Notes: a model not told the origin generated them from the letters alone. A stretch of DNA of 41,420 nucleotides from Bryobacterales bacterium (GCA_022826925.1 JAJDTX010000075.1:1-41420); one strand, 5' to 3'; positions 1 to 9,300 are shown, counted from the first letter of the stretch. A program made the numbers and translations.

Positions 1-320
1 GACCGCGCCAAGGCTCCTGGGTGTGCTGTCGCATGCTCGCACGCCCCGCCGACTCGGCTTCCGGACGCCATCTCCCGAGCTCCGCGCACTCCAAGACATG
101 CCTCAACCCCCGTTCGCATCAAACATTGAATTTGCCTGGGAGCCCTAGCGGGCGTGCTGACAGGGGCGGGCGTTTTTGGTACAATGGGTTTCCTTAAGCC
201 CTTATGGATTCATGGGCGGACGCGTTGCGAACTGCCAGAATCCTGCTGGTACAAGAACCGCTCCTCGCATCCGTACGTGCGCGGCGCTTTACGAACATCC
301 GCGCCTGCCACGAGTGAGTA
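1..320. other. Upstream region without a recognised gene
   Basis: No gene is recognised here on either strand. The minus strand has a short open frame running off the left edge with unremarkable composition. The right half holds a good promoter at 157-185 and then about 130 bases of untranslated leader before the CoA-transferase start. A 63-codon plus-strand frame across the promoter looks like chance. Confidence 0.5.
157..185 (+). promoter_or_regulatory. Sigma-70-type promoter for the CoA-transferase gene
   Basis: A CTGACA box (157-162), a 17-base spacer and a TACAAT box (180-185) are seen. This is 5/6 plus 5/6 match to the housekeeping consensus at ideal spacing. The start of transcription would fall near 192, leaving a leader of about 130 bases. 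The same TACAAT -10 form recurs upstream of other genes in the window (20884, 21055 and 23659), which supports it as a local promoter style. Confidence 0.6.
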
Positions 321-2228
321 TTGGTGGATGAGGTCGAGTTCTTGACTCAGCCACAGGCGTCCACCAAACCTCCGATGGCAAGCGAATCAGGAAAGGGCGG
401 CGCTAAGGGCGCCAAGAGATCGAAAGCCGAGGCTGATTCGGCCGTATCCGGGACCGGCGAGAGCGCATCAAACGCCTCCGCCAAGAAGACCGTCGCGAAG
501 AGGCCTTCGGTCAAGAAGTCTGCCAGCACCAAGCAGGGTGCCGCCGACAAGAGCGGTGCCAAGCGGCCAGCGGCAGCCGCTCCGAAGGCCGCTGCCAAGA
601 AACGGGCAGCCTCTCCGAAGTCTTCCAGCAGCTCCGCCACAGCGCAGCCTGACGCACCTTCCGACGGAAAATCCCCTGGAAAGAAGACGACCGCGGCCCG
701 CAAGAAGGCGTCTTCGGAGATCAAGGCCGCCGCCAAGTCCGCAGCGGCTGGCGCCACCGCGGCCACGGGAAAGGCTCCTGCCGATACGAAGACCAAGGCA
801 GCGCCCAAGAAGGCAGCGAAGGAAGCCGCCGCGACTGACAAGTCCGATGCCCCGCAAGCGGCCGAGCGGAAGGACTCCGCAGCTACGAAAGCACAAAAAT
901 CTGCCAAGCGAGCCCCCTTGCCTGGCCCGGAAATCAAGCGGGCTCCGAAAAAGTCCATCGAGAAGACGACAACTCACGAGAAACTCGAATCTGCTGAGCA
1001 AAAAGAGGTTGAGGGCGGGCGTCGGCCATTGGATGGAATCCGGGTCCTTGACCTGAGCCGACTCCTTCCCGGCCCGTACGCCAGCCACATCTTGGCCAGC
1101 TTCGGCGCGGACGTGATCAAGATCGAGAAGCCGGGAGAGGGGGACTACATGCGCGAGTACCTCCCTCAGACTCAAGGATTCAACGCGACTTTCCTCACGA
1201 TCAACCGAGGGAAGCGCAGTATCTCGCTCGACTTGCGCAAGCCGGCAGGACAGGAGGTTTTCCGTGCCTTGGTGGAGCGGTCCGACGTCGTCCTAGATGG
1301 ATTCCGTCCCGGCGTGATGGAGAAGCTGGGGCTGGGCTACCAGGCCCTTAGCGAAGTCAATCCCAAGATCATCTACGCAGCGCTGACAGGATACGGCCAG
1401 ACTGGTCCGAACGCCCAGCAGGCCGGCCATGACCTGAACTATCTGGCACTGTCCGGCATGCTTGACCTGCTCGGGGACGGCGAGGGCGTGCCGTTGGTGC
1501 CCGGCATCCAGATTGCCGACGTGGCAGCGGGAGCGCTGCCGACTGTGATCGGAATCCTGCTGGCCCTCCAACACCGCAACAAGACCAAGGCGGGGCAATT
1601 GGTCGATATTTCGATGTTCGACTCGTTGCTCGGCCTGATGCCGGTGCAGATCGCAAACTACACGGCGACCAAGCGGCGGCCGAAGCGCGGACAGGAACGT
1701 CTGTTCGGGCGCTATGCCTGTTACAACATTTATCCCGTCCGCAACGGACGCTTCATGGTGGTCGCAGCCCTGGAACCGAAGTTCTGGGCGGCGCTGTGCA
1801 AGGCGATCGACCGCGAGGATTTGATTCAGGACCAGTACGTAGAAGGCCACGCGCAAGACATCTTGATCGCCGAGCTGACGCGAATTTTCCAGAAGAAACA
1901 GGTGGACGAGTGGATGGAGATTTTCGTCGACGTTGACGCCTGCGTCACGGAAGTGCGGGAAATCTCCAGGTCTGTCCAAGACGACCACGCGGCCCAGCGT
2001 GGCTTGATCACGCCAATTCGCGGCAAGGATGGAGAGGTCTACGAGCAGTTGGGGGTGTTTCCAAAGCTATCCGACGCCCCTGGGTACATCGCAGGCGATG
2101 CCCCTCTGCGCGGCCAGCACACGCGCCAAATCCTGAAGTCTCTCAAGTATCCCGCGAAGCAGATTGACGAGATGGTCGCCGCCAAGATCGTCGAGGAGTC
2201 CGGGGGCAGCAGCGGCAGCAAAGCCTAG
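321..2228 (+). CDS. Family III CoA-transferase / alpha-methylacyl-CoA racemase-like protein with histone-H1-like extension
   Basis: Residues from about 237 to 620 form a CaiB/BaiF-type domain, the family of CoA-transferases and alpha-methylacyl-CoA racemases. Seen: the opening LDGIRVLDLSRLLPGPYAS, the GHDLNY motif with H370 and D371, and D400 in QIADVAAG. The 30-residue spacing from H370 to D400 is that of the racemase catalytic pair, so racemase or transferase activity on an acyl-CoA is likely; the substrate is unknown. The first ~230 residues are very unusual: a low-complexity stretch rich in Lys, Ala, Ser and Pro with AAKKA-like repeats resembling histone H1-like tails. The frame is continuous through both parts. 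The start is uncertain: TTG at 321 is used here, GTG at 324 and ATG at 375 are alternatives, and none has a strong Shine-Dalgarno. It appears monocistronic, behind the promoter at 157-185. Confidence 0.85.
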   Translation: MVDEVEFLTQPQASTKPPMASESGKGGAKGAKRSKAEADSAVSGTGESASNASAKKTVAKRPSVKKSASTKQGAADKSGAKRPAAAAPKAAAKKRAASPKSSSSSATAQPDAPSDGKSPGKKTTAARKKASSEIKAAAKSAAAGATAATGKAPADTKTKAAPKKAAKEAAATDKSDAPQAAERKDSAATKAQKSAKRAPLPGPEIKRAPKKSIEKTTTHEKLESAEQKEVEGGRRPLDGIRVLDLSRLLPGPYASHILASFGADVIKIEKPGEGDYMREYLPQTQGFNATFLTINRGKRSISLDLRKPAGQEVFRALVERSDVVLDGFRPGVMEKLGLGYQALSEVNPKIIYAALTGYGQTGPNAQQAGHDLNYLALSGMLDLLGDGEGVPLVPGIQIADVAAGALPTVIGILLALQHRNKTKAGQLVDISMFDSLLGLMPVQIANYTATKRRPKRGQERLFGRYACYNIYPVRNGRFMVVAALEPKFWAALCKAIDREDLIQDQYVEGHAQDILIAELTRIFQKKQVDEWMEIFVDVDACVTEVREISRSVQDDHAAQRGLITPIRGKDGEVYEQLGVFPKLSDAPGYIAGDAPLRGQHTRQILKSLKYPAKQIDEMVAAKIVEESGGSSGSKA

Positions 2229-2559
2229 CCCCGCCACCGCGGCAGCCTTCGGCGCATGACGATATCTCCCTTGCGGCGCTCCCGTTAGCGGGCATTCGGC
2301 GCGCCGAGCGCCGGACGGAGCGCGGCGATGAACGCGTCTACATCCGCCGTCGAGACAGCTGGGAACAGATACTGCTTCCCGGCGAGGATCAACTCGCCAC
2401 GGTCACTGCGACTCGATGCCACTATTGCATCGTGCCGTATCGCGCCAGCCCGGGTGCGGTTCGGCGGGCCGGGCGCGCGAGAGTCGAGCCGGGGAGGCCG
2501 TCAGCCTGGCCGTCTCGCCGACACTTGCGGGACAGTCTGCGTGTTCGGGCGCAGGGGAC
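2229..2559. other. Gap between convergent genes
   Basis: This gap separates the CoA-transferase and the convergent phosphodiesterase gene. It contains a perfect 12-base palindrome at 2296-2307, a small CCCG/CGGG hairpin just before it, and a minus-strand coding-like remnant (see 2285-2500). No clear intrinsic terminator with a T-tract is seen. Confidence 0.4.
2285..2500 (-). pseudogene. Possible C-terminal remnant of a small protein
   Basis: A 71-codon minus-strand frame is open from a stop at 2501-2503 to a stop at 2285-2287, with no ATG and no good start. Its last ~50 residues look protein-like (IRHDAIVASSRSDRGELIL, then QYLFPAVSTADVDAFIAAL) and recall the end of a bacterial PH-like domain. 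The upstream part is Pro/Arg-rich and looks non-coding. I infer a decayed gene end; family and former length are uncertain. Confidence 0.25.
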
Positions 2560-3219
2560 TCAGCGCCCCAGGACCCTTGCCAGCAAGCCGGGCTCGTCGG
2601 TGATGATGCCGTCGACGTTGAGCGCCAATAGGCGGCGCATTTCGGACTCGCTGTTGACCGTCCAGGCCAGCACCTTGAGATCCTCGTCGTGGACTTCCTC
2701 GATGAAGTTGCGCGAGGCGAGCCGGAACTGCGGGATCACGAAGTCTATCGGGCTGTTGAAGCGGGTCTCTTCGTCTTGCGTGCGGTTGAAGATAAACCCG
2801 AGCTGGATGTCGGGCAGCAAGTCATGCACCTTGTTCAACATCTTCGTGTGAAAGCCGCTGATCATGGTCCGGCTGATCTCGGCGTGTGCTTGGATCAACT
2901 CGATCGCTTGCTCTTCAAAGCCCGGTTCCTTGAGTTCGATATCGAGGAAGGCCCGACCCGCGAATTGCTTCAGGACATCTTCGAAGAGGGGAATCTCGTA
3001 GCCGTCGCCTAGGTCGCGGAACTTTGAGTACGGAGTCGATGGCACGGAGTGACGCCCCGCCACCGAGCTATGCACCACGACCAGCTGGCCGTCGCCGGAC
3101 CGGCGCACGTCCAGCTCGACGCCGTCAGCACCCTGCGAGAGCGCATGCTCGAAGCTCGGCACGGTGTTTTCCGTATGTCCCTTGGCACCGCGGTGTCCGA
3201 TGATGGTGGCTTGTTGCAT
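2560..3219 (-). CDS. Glycerophosphodiester phosphodiesterase
   Basis: A 219-residue GDPD-family protein that would hydrolyse glycerophosphodiesters to glycerol-3-phosphate and an alcohol. Seen: the HRG motif at 9-11, E17 in HTENT, the VELDV motif with E35 and D37, H50 in VVVH, the IELKE motif near residue 97 and the closing GIITDEP motif. All expected metal and catalytic residues are present, although the usual HD after the second strand is HS here. There is no signal peptide, so it is probably cytoplasmic. The ATG is preceded by AGGAAG at suitable distance. The gene is divergent from the enolase-family gene at 3471, and a TATAAT element lies 125 bases upstream on the same strand. Confidence 0.88.
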   Translation of the reverse strand: MQQATIIGHRGAKGHTENTVPSFEHALSQGADGVELDVRRSGDGQLVVVHSSVAGRHSVPSTPYSKFRDLGDGYEIPLFEDVLKQFAGRAFLDIELKEPGFEEQAIELIQAHAEISRTMISGFHTKMLNKVHDLLPDIQLGFIFNRTQDEETRFNSPIDFVIPQFRLASRNFIEEVHDEDLKVLAWTVNSESEMRRLLALNVDGIITDEPGLLARVLGR

Positions 3220-3343
3220 GAGCTTGCTTCCTGGGATTCTGCCAGCCGCAAGGCGCGGCTGCGCTGCGGCGACCGGTTAGAGAGAAATGCGAGGGCGGGC
3301 GTGCCCAGATGGCCGACAGCGGAAGAGCATCACAGAAGAAGGT

Positions 3344-3349
3344 ATTATA
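3344..3349 (-). promoter_or_regulatory. Possible -10 element upstream of the phosphodiesterase gene
   Basis: A perfect TATAAT lies on the minus strand within the AT-rich palindromic stretch GGTATTATACC, in a GC-rich intergenic region. No convincing -35 box lies 16-18 bases upstream, so this is a tentative call. The leader would be about 118 bases. Confidence 0.3.
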
Positions 3350-3470
3350 CCCCCGCTTGCGCAACTCGCCCGAGCGGGGAAAAGAATTTCCCCCGGGTGA
3401 AGTGGCCTGCGCCGTCCAGCCGGCTTGGGCAGATGGAAATGTCAGATCGAATCGGCTAGAGTAACTGCCA

Positions 3471-4688
3471 ATGGCAGACCACCTCCAACGCCGATCTGTA
3501 TTGCAAGGTGCAGCCGCGGGCATCGCCGCGGGCGCGGCCTTGGCACAGTCCGGATCCGCCGCGCCGGTCCCGTTCTCCGACGGACTCAAGATCACCAAGC
3601 TGGAGACGTTCTTGGTCAAGCCGCGCTGGCTGTTCCTGAAGATGCACACCGATGCCGGCTTGGTCGGGCTAGGGGAGCCTATCGTCGAGGGGCGGGCGAA
3701 GACCTGTGCGGAGGCCATTCGCGAAATGGAGCCGTACCTGTTGGGCAAGGACCCGCGGCGCGTGCAGCATCACTGGCAGGCCCTATACCGGCATGCGTTC
3801 TATCGCGGCGGCCCCGTGCTGACCAGTGCCCTGAGCGGAATCGAGCAGGCGATGTGGGACATAACCGGGCAGGCGGCAGGGTTGCCGGTGTACGCCATGC
3901 TGGGCGGCCCGACACGGGACAGGGTGCGCCTGTACAAGGGTGGCACCTCGCCGGACACGATCCGGGCCGACATGGCGCAGGGCTTCACCGCGTTCAAGGT
4001 CGGGCCGTTCAAGGAGCGCCCGGCCCGGATTGTCGAGAACAAAGCCTTCGTTGACAAGGTGGCCGAGTCGTTCCGCGCGTTGCGCGAAGCCGGCGGGGAC
4101 GAGGTCGATATCGGGATCGATTTCCATGGTGCGATCAGCCCGCAGACGGCGAAGCTGCTCATCAAGGCCCTAGAGCCATACCAGCCAATGTTCATCGAGG
4201 AGCCGGTCAACTGCCAGAACCATGACATCATGGCGGAGATCGCTCACGGCACGCATCTGCCCATCGCCACTGGCGAGCGCGTCTTCACCAAGTGGGGATT
4301 TCGCGAGGTTCTGGAGAAAGGCGCGGCCTCCATCCTTCAACCGGATCTGTCGCACTGCGGCGGCATCATGGAGGCGCGGCTAATCGCCGGGATGGCGGAA
4401 TCGTACTATGCCGCAATGGCTCCGCACAATCCTCTGGGGCCCATCGCCACCGCTGTTTGCGTTCACCTCGACGCGTCGATCCCCAACTTCATGTGCCAAG
4501 AGTTCCGATCGCTCGGAGAAGGGTACTTCAAGGAGCCGCTGCGATTCGACGCCGGCTACGTGCCGCTGCCGACCAAGCCCGGCCTCGGAGTGGAAATCGA
4601 TGACGAGGCGATCGCGGACAAGATCGACCACGATTGGACGAACCCCATGCCGTACGATGCGTTCGACGGCTCTGTCGTGGACTGGTAG
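3471..4688 (+). CDS. Tat-exported enolase-superfamily dehydratase, D-galactonate dehydratase-like
   Basis: A 405-residue enolase-superfamily protein of the mandelate racemase/galactonate dehydratase subgroup, expected to dehydrate a sugar acid. Seen: D217 and H219 in IDFHG, E243 in FIEEPV, E269 in TGER, H319 in APHNPLGP and E344 in CQEF. The spacings (26, 26, 50, 25) equal those I know for D-galactonate dehydratase, so the metal site and the His pair appear intact. Residues 1-32 form a twin-arginine leader (RR at 7-8, then a Gly/Ala-rich hydrophobic stretch), so the enzyme is probably exported folded to the periplasm, which is unusual for this family. A hairpin follows directly after the stop. 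The exact sugar-acid substrate cannot be read from sequence. Confidence 0.87.
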   Translation: MADHLQRRSVLQGAAAGIAAGAALAQSGSAAPVPFSDGLKITKLETFLVKPRWLFLKMHTDAGLVGLGEPIVEGRAKTCAEAIREMEPYLLGKDPRRVQHHWQALYRHAFYRGGPVLTSALSGIEQAMWDITGQAAGLPVYAMLGGPTRDRVRLYKGGTSPDTIRADMAQGFTAFKVGPFKERPARIVENKAFVDKVAESFRALREAGGDEVDIGIDFHGAISPQTAKLLIKALEPYQPMFIEEPVNCQNHDIMAEIAHGTHLPIATGERVFTKWGFREVLEKGAASILQPDLSHCGGIMEARLIAGMAESYYAAMAPHNPLGPIATAVCVHLDASIPNFMCQEFRSLGEGYFKEPLRFDAGYVPLPTKPGLGVEIDDEAIADKIDHDWTNPMPYDAFDGSVVDW

Positions 4689-4705
4689 CGCGGAACGCTC
4701 CGCGC
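4688..4705 (+). terminator. Hairpin directly after the enolase-family stop codon
   Basis: A perfect 7-bp stem (GCGCGGA / TCCGCGC) with loop ACGC starts at the last base of the stop codon. No T-tract follows, so it is a terminator-like or 3'-end stabilising hairpin rather than a classic intrinsic terminator. Confidence 0.35.
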
Positions 4706-4797
4706 ACGCCGGGCAACTTTGGCGCGGAACGCAACGACGACGGGGCGCAGCAAAGCTCGGCCCTCAGCGGAGGGGCTTGCTCGGCAGGGGAGAATCG

Positions 4798-4861
4798 GAT
4801 AACGTAAATGTAGTCAAGTGCTGGCCGGACTGGCCCATTGGTTGACATAATCTATGTTATC
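4798..4861. promoter_or_regulatory. AT-rich inverted repeat before the Cys-rich exported protein
   Basis: Two 20-base arms, 4798-4817 and 4842-4861, are inverted copies at 15 of 20 positions (GATAAC...GTCAA against TTGAC...GTTATC). They enclose a 24-base GC-rich spacer that itself contains a GGCC...GGCC pairing. The right arm is also locally palindromic (ACATA atc TATGT). The block is clearly more AT-rich than its surroundings and ends 8 bases before the preferred start at 4869. It resembles a double operator for a dimeric repressor (inference); the regulator is not in the window. Confidence 0.45.
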
Positions 4862-4868
4862 AGAAATT

Positions 4869-5261
4869 ATGTTTCGGTGGTTTCTGGTGGTGGGGGCCTT
4901 GCTCCTAGCCGTTTCCGCTCTCGCCTCCGCCGAAGCGATTCGCGGCACCTTGGTCGATCCGGCCGATGGCGGGACACTGCGCCTGGCTCTCACGGGGGGC
5001 GGCGCGGTGGATCTGGTGGAGCTGGACGAGGGCCTTGATCTCACCATGCGCGACCCGCAGCTGGCGAAGCGACTGTGGGAGCTGCGCGGCCACTACCAAG
5101 ACGGCGGCCGATTCGCAGTGGAGAAGATCTTCACTGTGAAAGACGGCGAATTGCATCGCGTGACGTACTACTGCGAGATCTGCCATATCACGACGCACGA
5201 GCCCGGACTGTGCATGTGCTGTCAGGGCGACACCGACCTGCGCGAGCTTCCCGGCGAGTAG
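4869..5261 (+). CDS. Small exported protein with C-terminal cysteine cluster, unknown function
   Basis: A protein of about 130 residues that I do not recognise by name. It opens with a clean signal peptide (FRW, then VVGALLLAVSALASA), so it is probably exported. The mature part has an acidic, beta-rich segment and ends in a cysteine cluster: YYCEICH, then a 20-residue span with CMCC, five Cys and two His in all. This could bind zinc, iron or copper or form disulfides. An alternative ATG at 4854 lies inside the right arm of the inverted repeat and gives a poorer leader, so 4869 is preferred. The mutarotase-like gene starts 35 bases downstream on the same strand and may be co-transcribed. Confidence 0.7.
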   Translation: MFRWFLVVGALLLAVSALASAEAIRGTLVDPADGGTLRLALTGGGAVDLVELDEGLDLTMRDPQLAKRLWELRGHYQDGGRFAVEKIFTVKDGELHRVTYYCEICHITTHEPGLCMCCQGDTDLRELPGE

Positions 5262-5296
5262 CGCGGGCGGGCCTGCGGTATTCTGGTCAACCGCCC

Positions 5297-6313
5297 ATGT
5301 GCGCCGCATCCTCAGAGACCCACTCTGCGGCACCGATCACATCTGACGGTGTCGAGATCGTCCGCCTGAACGGACCGGGTGATGTCGTTGTTTCGGTCGC
5401 GCCGAAGATCGGAAACAACGCCTATGAATTCATCGTCAACGGCAAGAACGCGTTTTGGTTCCCGTTCGACTCGGTTGCGGAGTTCGCGGCCGCTCCCGAG
5501 TTGTGCGGCAACCCCCTGCTCGCGCCGTGGGCGAACCGGCTCGACGAGCACGCCTTCTTCGCCGGCGGCGTGCGGTACGAGCTAAACCAAGGTATCGGCA
5601 ACTACCTTACGGACCCGGCCGGGCAACCGATCCATGGGCTGCTGCTCTATTCGAGCGCGTGGGAAGTTGTCGAGGTTGGCTCGGATTCGGACTCGGCGTG
5701 GGTGAGAAGTCGCCTGGAGTTCAGCCGATTCCCCGCCCTGATGGCGCAGTTCCCGTTTGCCCACAGCATCTCCGTGACGTACCTGCTTGCGGGCACGAGC
5801 CTTGAGGTGCGGACTGATATCGAGAACCACGGCGCGGAGCCGATGCCGGTCTCGGTCGGGTTCCATCCGTACTTCCAACTGCACGACAGCCGGCGCGACG
5901 AGTGGAGAGTGCACCTGGCGGCGGCCAGCTTGTGGGAGTTGAACGAGCGGTTCACGCCGACTGGTGCCACGGCCCCTGTCACGGACACCTTTCCGGACGC
6001 CGAAGACCTTCCGCTGCGCGGCGAGTTCCTGGATCATGTATTCGGTGACCTGAAGGCCGATTCGGACGGTTGGGCGCGATTCAGCGTTGGCGGCGCGGGA
6101 GAGCGCCTGACAGTGGCGTACGGGGACCGATACCCGGTTGCCGTGGTCTACGCACCGCGTGGGGACGGAGAGCAGTTCCTTTGTTTCGAGCCGATGTCCG
6201 GCATCACGAACGCCTTCAACCTGGCCCACCGCGGGCAGTACCCGCAGCTTCCGGTAGTGCAGCCCGGCGACAGCTGGACGGGAACGTACCAGATTTCGGT
6301 GCGGGGGTTCTGA
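5297..6313 (+). CDS. Aldose 1-epimerase (galactose mutarotase-like)
   Basis: A 338-residue protein of the aldose 1-epimerase family, which interconverts the alpha and beta anomers of hexoses. Seen: H113 in IHGLL, H190 in GFHPYF and E298 in CFEPMSG, matching the two catalytic His and the catalytic Glu of galactose mutarotases. The ENR-like sugar-binding segment appears as APWANRLDE near residue 75. There is no signal peptide. The start ATG at 5297 is chosen because the frame continues upstream only as an overlap with the preceding gene. It lies 35 bases after the Cys-rich protein and may share its transcript. Its location beside sugar-acid dehydratase-like and TonB receptor genes fits carbohydrate use. 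Confidence 0.85.
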   Translation: MCAASSETHSAAPITSDGVEIVRLNGPGDVVVSVAPKIGNNAYEFIVNGKNAFWFPFDSVAEFAAAPELCGNPLLAPWANRLDEHAFFAGGVRYELNQGIGNYLTDPAGQPIHGLLLYSSAWEVVEVGSDSDSAWVRSRLEFSRFPALMAQFPFAHSISVTYLLAGTSLEVRTDIENHGAEPMPVSVGFHPYFQLHDSRRDEWRVHLAAASLWELNERFTPTGATAPVTDTFPDAEDLPLRGEFLDHVFGDLKADSDGWARFSVGGAGERLTVAYGDRYPVAVVYAPRGDGEQFLCFEPMSGITNAFNLAHRGQYPQLPVVQPGDSWTGTYQISVRGF

Positions 6314-6362
6314 CCCAACCAAGTTGTGTCCAGCCGACGCGGCGGTCTCGAGGCTGAGGCCA

Positions 6363-6382
6363 ACACCGTGGCGGCCCGGTGT
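6363..6382. terminator. Weak hairpin between convergent genes
   Basis: A perfect 6-bp stem (ACACCG / CGGTGT) with an 8-base loop lies in the 84-base gap between the mutarotase gene and the convergent TonB receptor. There is no T-tract on either strand, so termination is only a possibility. Confidence 0.25.
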
Positions 6383-6397
6383 CGCGAGCAGATCGGG

Positions 6398-9300
6398 TCA
6401 GAAGACGATCTTGGTCAGCATCTGGAACGTTCTGGGGAATCCTCGGGTTCCGGGAATGCTGCCGAACGTATCCGATCCGAAGATGGTTCTGGGCCCACGC
6501 CAATTGACTTGATTCAAGAGGTTTATGAATTCAAATCTCAGAGATAGGTTGATGTTTTCGCGAATCGGCACGCGCTTCTCCAGAGACACGTCCCAGTTCA
6601 CCAGAGCCGGACTGCGGACAGCGTCGGTGGTGTGCGGCGCTTGGCTGAGTTGCAGGCCATCGGTCGGCACGACGGCCCTCGCAGTCACGTATTGGTCCGG
6701 ATTGCGGGCCGGGTCTCCCCCGCCGGCGATTTCGACGCTCTGGGGGCGCTGGTGGCTGAAGCCGTATGCACTGAGCGGATTTTCGTTCTGCGTAATGACG
6801 AGCGGAAAACCGCTGCGCAAGATCGTGGCCATGGAAACCGACCAGCCGGACAGCAGTTTGGAGCTCCCTCTCGTCTGGTACATGAAGTTCAGGTTCATCA
6901 AGTGCGGCGCATGTAGCCGTGACAGCGAATAGTCGGACTCCAACACCGGGCACTTGCCCGCTGCACACTCGTCCGGCGTGTTGTAGACCGCGCGGGTCAG
7001 GCTCTCCAGCAAGGTGTTTGCCTCGTAGATGTTGTCGCGGTGTCTAGTGTGCGTGTAATTCAGTCGTGCGCCCCAGGCGCGCGAGAAGCGCCGTTCCAAT
7101 TCGAATCGAAGTCCGTGGTACATCGACTTGCCCGCGCTCACGTGACGGGCGTAGACGTTGCGGAAGTGCGGGAACGGCCGCAGCAGCTGGCCCAGCGGCA
7201 GGGTCTGCTCTTCTGCAAACGATCCGAAGCGGACATCGCCGAAGAAGGGATTCGGGCGGCGTTCGTTGAGCCGGTCGCCCAGAGGCAGGTCGTCGTCCGC
7301 GAGCTGGTTGATGTTGACAACCGAGTCGAACGTTCCGCCAATCGGCAGGTTCGTTCCTTGGCTGCCGACGTAGCCGACCTTGAGGGCGACCCCGCGGCCG
7401 ATCTCCCGCTGTAGGTCCAACGACCATTTCTTGATGTATGGAGAATCGCGGTGCTGGTCATTGAAGTAGACATCGCCCCCAATGTTCTGTAGGCGGCCAT
7501 TCGCGTTCCCCACCGGATCGAGGATCCCGTTGGGGAACGGATTCGAGGCGGTCGACTCACTCGGCGTGATACCGTCGACGCTGGCCTCGACGTCGGTTAC
7601 AGCCGTGTATCCGTAGGTGCCGGTCTCTGAAGCGCCGGTACCTGACGGGATCGCGTACGGCGCCCAGAACACCGCGAAGCCGCCCCGGATGACGGTGGAG
7701 GCGTTCAAGGAATAGGCAAACCCCACGCGCGGCCCGAGCTTGGCCGCGGGTGGGTTCCATTGATGCGTGGGATTGCCGTCTAGGCCGGCATACATGAGCC
7801 CTCCCCTCAAGGGAAAGCCAGGCAGCCGGCCCTCGAGGCTGGGCGGGAGGCCGACCTGCAGGGGGAACGGGCTCTGGCGGTCCCAGCCGACCGCGAAGTC
7901 ATCCGAGTCTTCTCTCAGCCCCGTTTCGTGTTCGACCCGGAGACCGAGGTTCAGCACGAGATCCGGCGAGACCCTCCAGTCATCTTGAAAGAATCCGCCG
8001 AAGTAGTCGAGGAAGAGGTCCGCTGGCGCAGCCAGCGTAGCGGAGCCGCCGTCGGGAATTCCCAGCAGCAGGTCAGCCAGCGCGCTGCCCGAGCCAGTCG
8101 CGGGATGCGCCGGATCGGGGCCTTGGGTGAATTTCTTGGCAAACCGGAGCACCATTCCATTGCCGAAGTTGGCTGTGTGCAGTCCGAGTCTGCGCCACTG
8201 CCCTCCCCACTTCAGCGTGTGATTGCCGACAAACTGACCGTACGTCCCGCTGATCTCGCGCGACAGCCACTGGACATCGCTGTTGCTATTCCCCCCCAAG
8301 GCATTGCCGTTGTTGCCGAAGTCCGCGACCAAAATCTTCGGGAATTGCCCATCGAAGCCTTCCTGTGCGTAGAGCTTGTCCAAGAAGTCGCCGCGAATCC
8401 CCAGCTGGGCGCCGAACTGGTCCTTGCCGAACGCAGGATTGCTCCAGGAGTCGTTGAAGTACGTCTGGCCGTAGCGCAACGTGAACACCGAAGTCGCGGT
8501 CGGTAGGATCGTGGTGTTGATAGCCACGGCGTGCACGTCCCGACCGAGTGTCGACGAATCGATCCCGAAGACGGGGCGGGTGTCGGAATTCAACAGGTCT
8601 TGGTAGTGCCCAAAGAGTGGTTCTGTGGACTGGTAGTGCAGATAGGTTCCAGACAGATGCCAGCGATCGTTGAATGCATGGCTTAGGTTTCCCGTGGTCT
8701 GGACTGCCCGCACTATCTGGATCCCAGACGTCGAGATCTGGCCGCCCGGCCCCAGAGTGGCCAGCAAGCCTGCCAGCGCCGATCCGGCGGGGTCTTTCGA
8801 ACTCGCCGGGATTCGGCCATTGGCGAAGGCCGGCCTGCGGCCGTCCGCGGTGAGGCTGAGCGGGTCGTAGATCGCGTTCCTGCTCTGCGAGAAATCGCCC
8901 GACGCCTCGGCGGGTGTTGGCACGGTAACGGTGGTGTTGCCGATTGCGTGGTCGGAATACCCCTCGGCCGCGAGCCAGAAGAACGTCCGTCCGGCAGAGA
9001 GCGGGCCGCCGAAAGAGCCCCCGAAGAGGTTGTATGGAGCGTTCTCGAGATCCTGCTGGCGCAGCAGCCCGCTATCGAAGTCCCGCTGCTGGAAATAGGC
9101 TAGCTTTCTCCAGAAGGTGTTCAGTTCTCCCGGACGGAACTGATACAGAGCGCTGCCGGCCCAATCGTTGGTGCCCCGTCTGTGGATCGTATTGAAAACG
9201 CCCCCGCCGGTACGGCCCATCTCCGCGTCGTACGTGTTGGTCTGGACCTTCATCTCTTGGACGGCCTCGAAGACTGGGATGATCACCGAACGGTTGCGCA

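Noticed and set aside
347..1175. Two long minus-strand frames (203 and 235 codons) opposite the CoA-transferase extension
   Set aside because: They mirror the Lys/Ala repeats of the real gene and have Ala/Phe/Leu- or Arg/Gly/Leu-rich low complexity only.
2296..2307. 12-base perfect palindrome TCGGCGCGCCGA
   Set aside because: GC-only palindromes of this length are expected by chance in such a GC-rich region, and nothing nearby gives it a role.
4842..4870. TTGACA at 4842 as a -35 box with AATTAT at 4865
   Set aside because: The transcript would start after the only sensible start codon (4869), and the -10 match is weak; the inverted repeat explains the sequence better.
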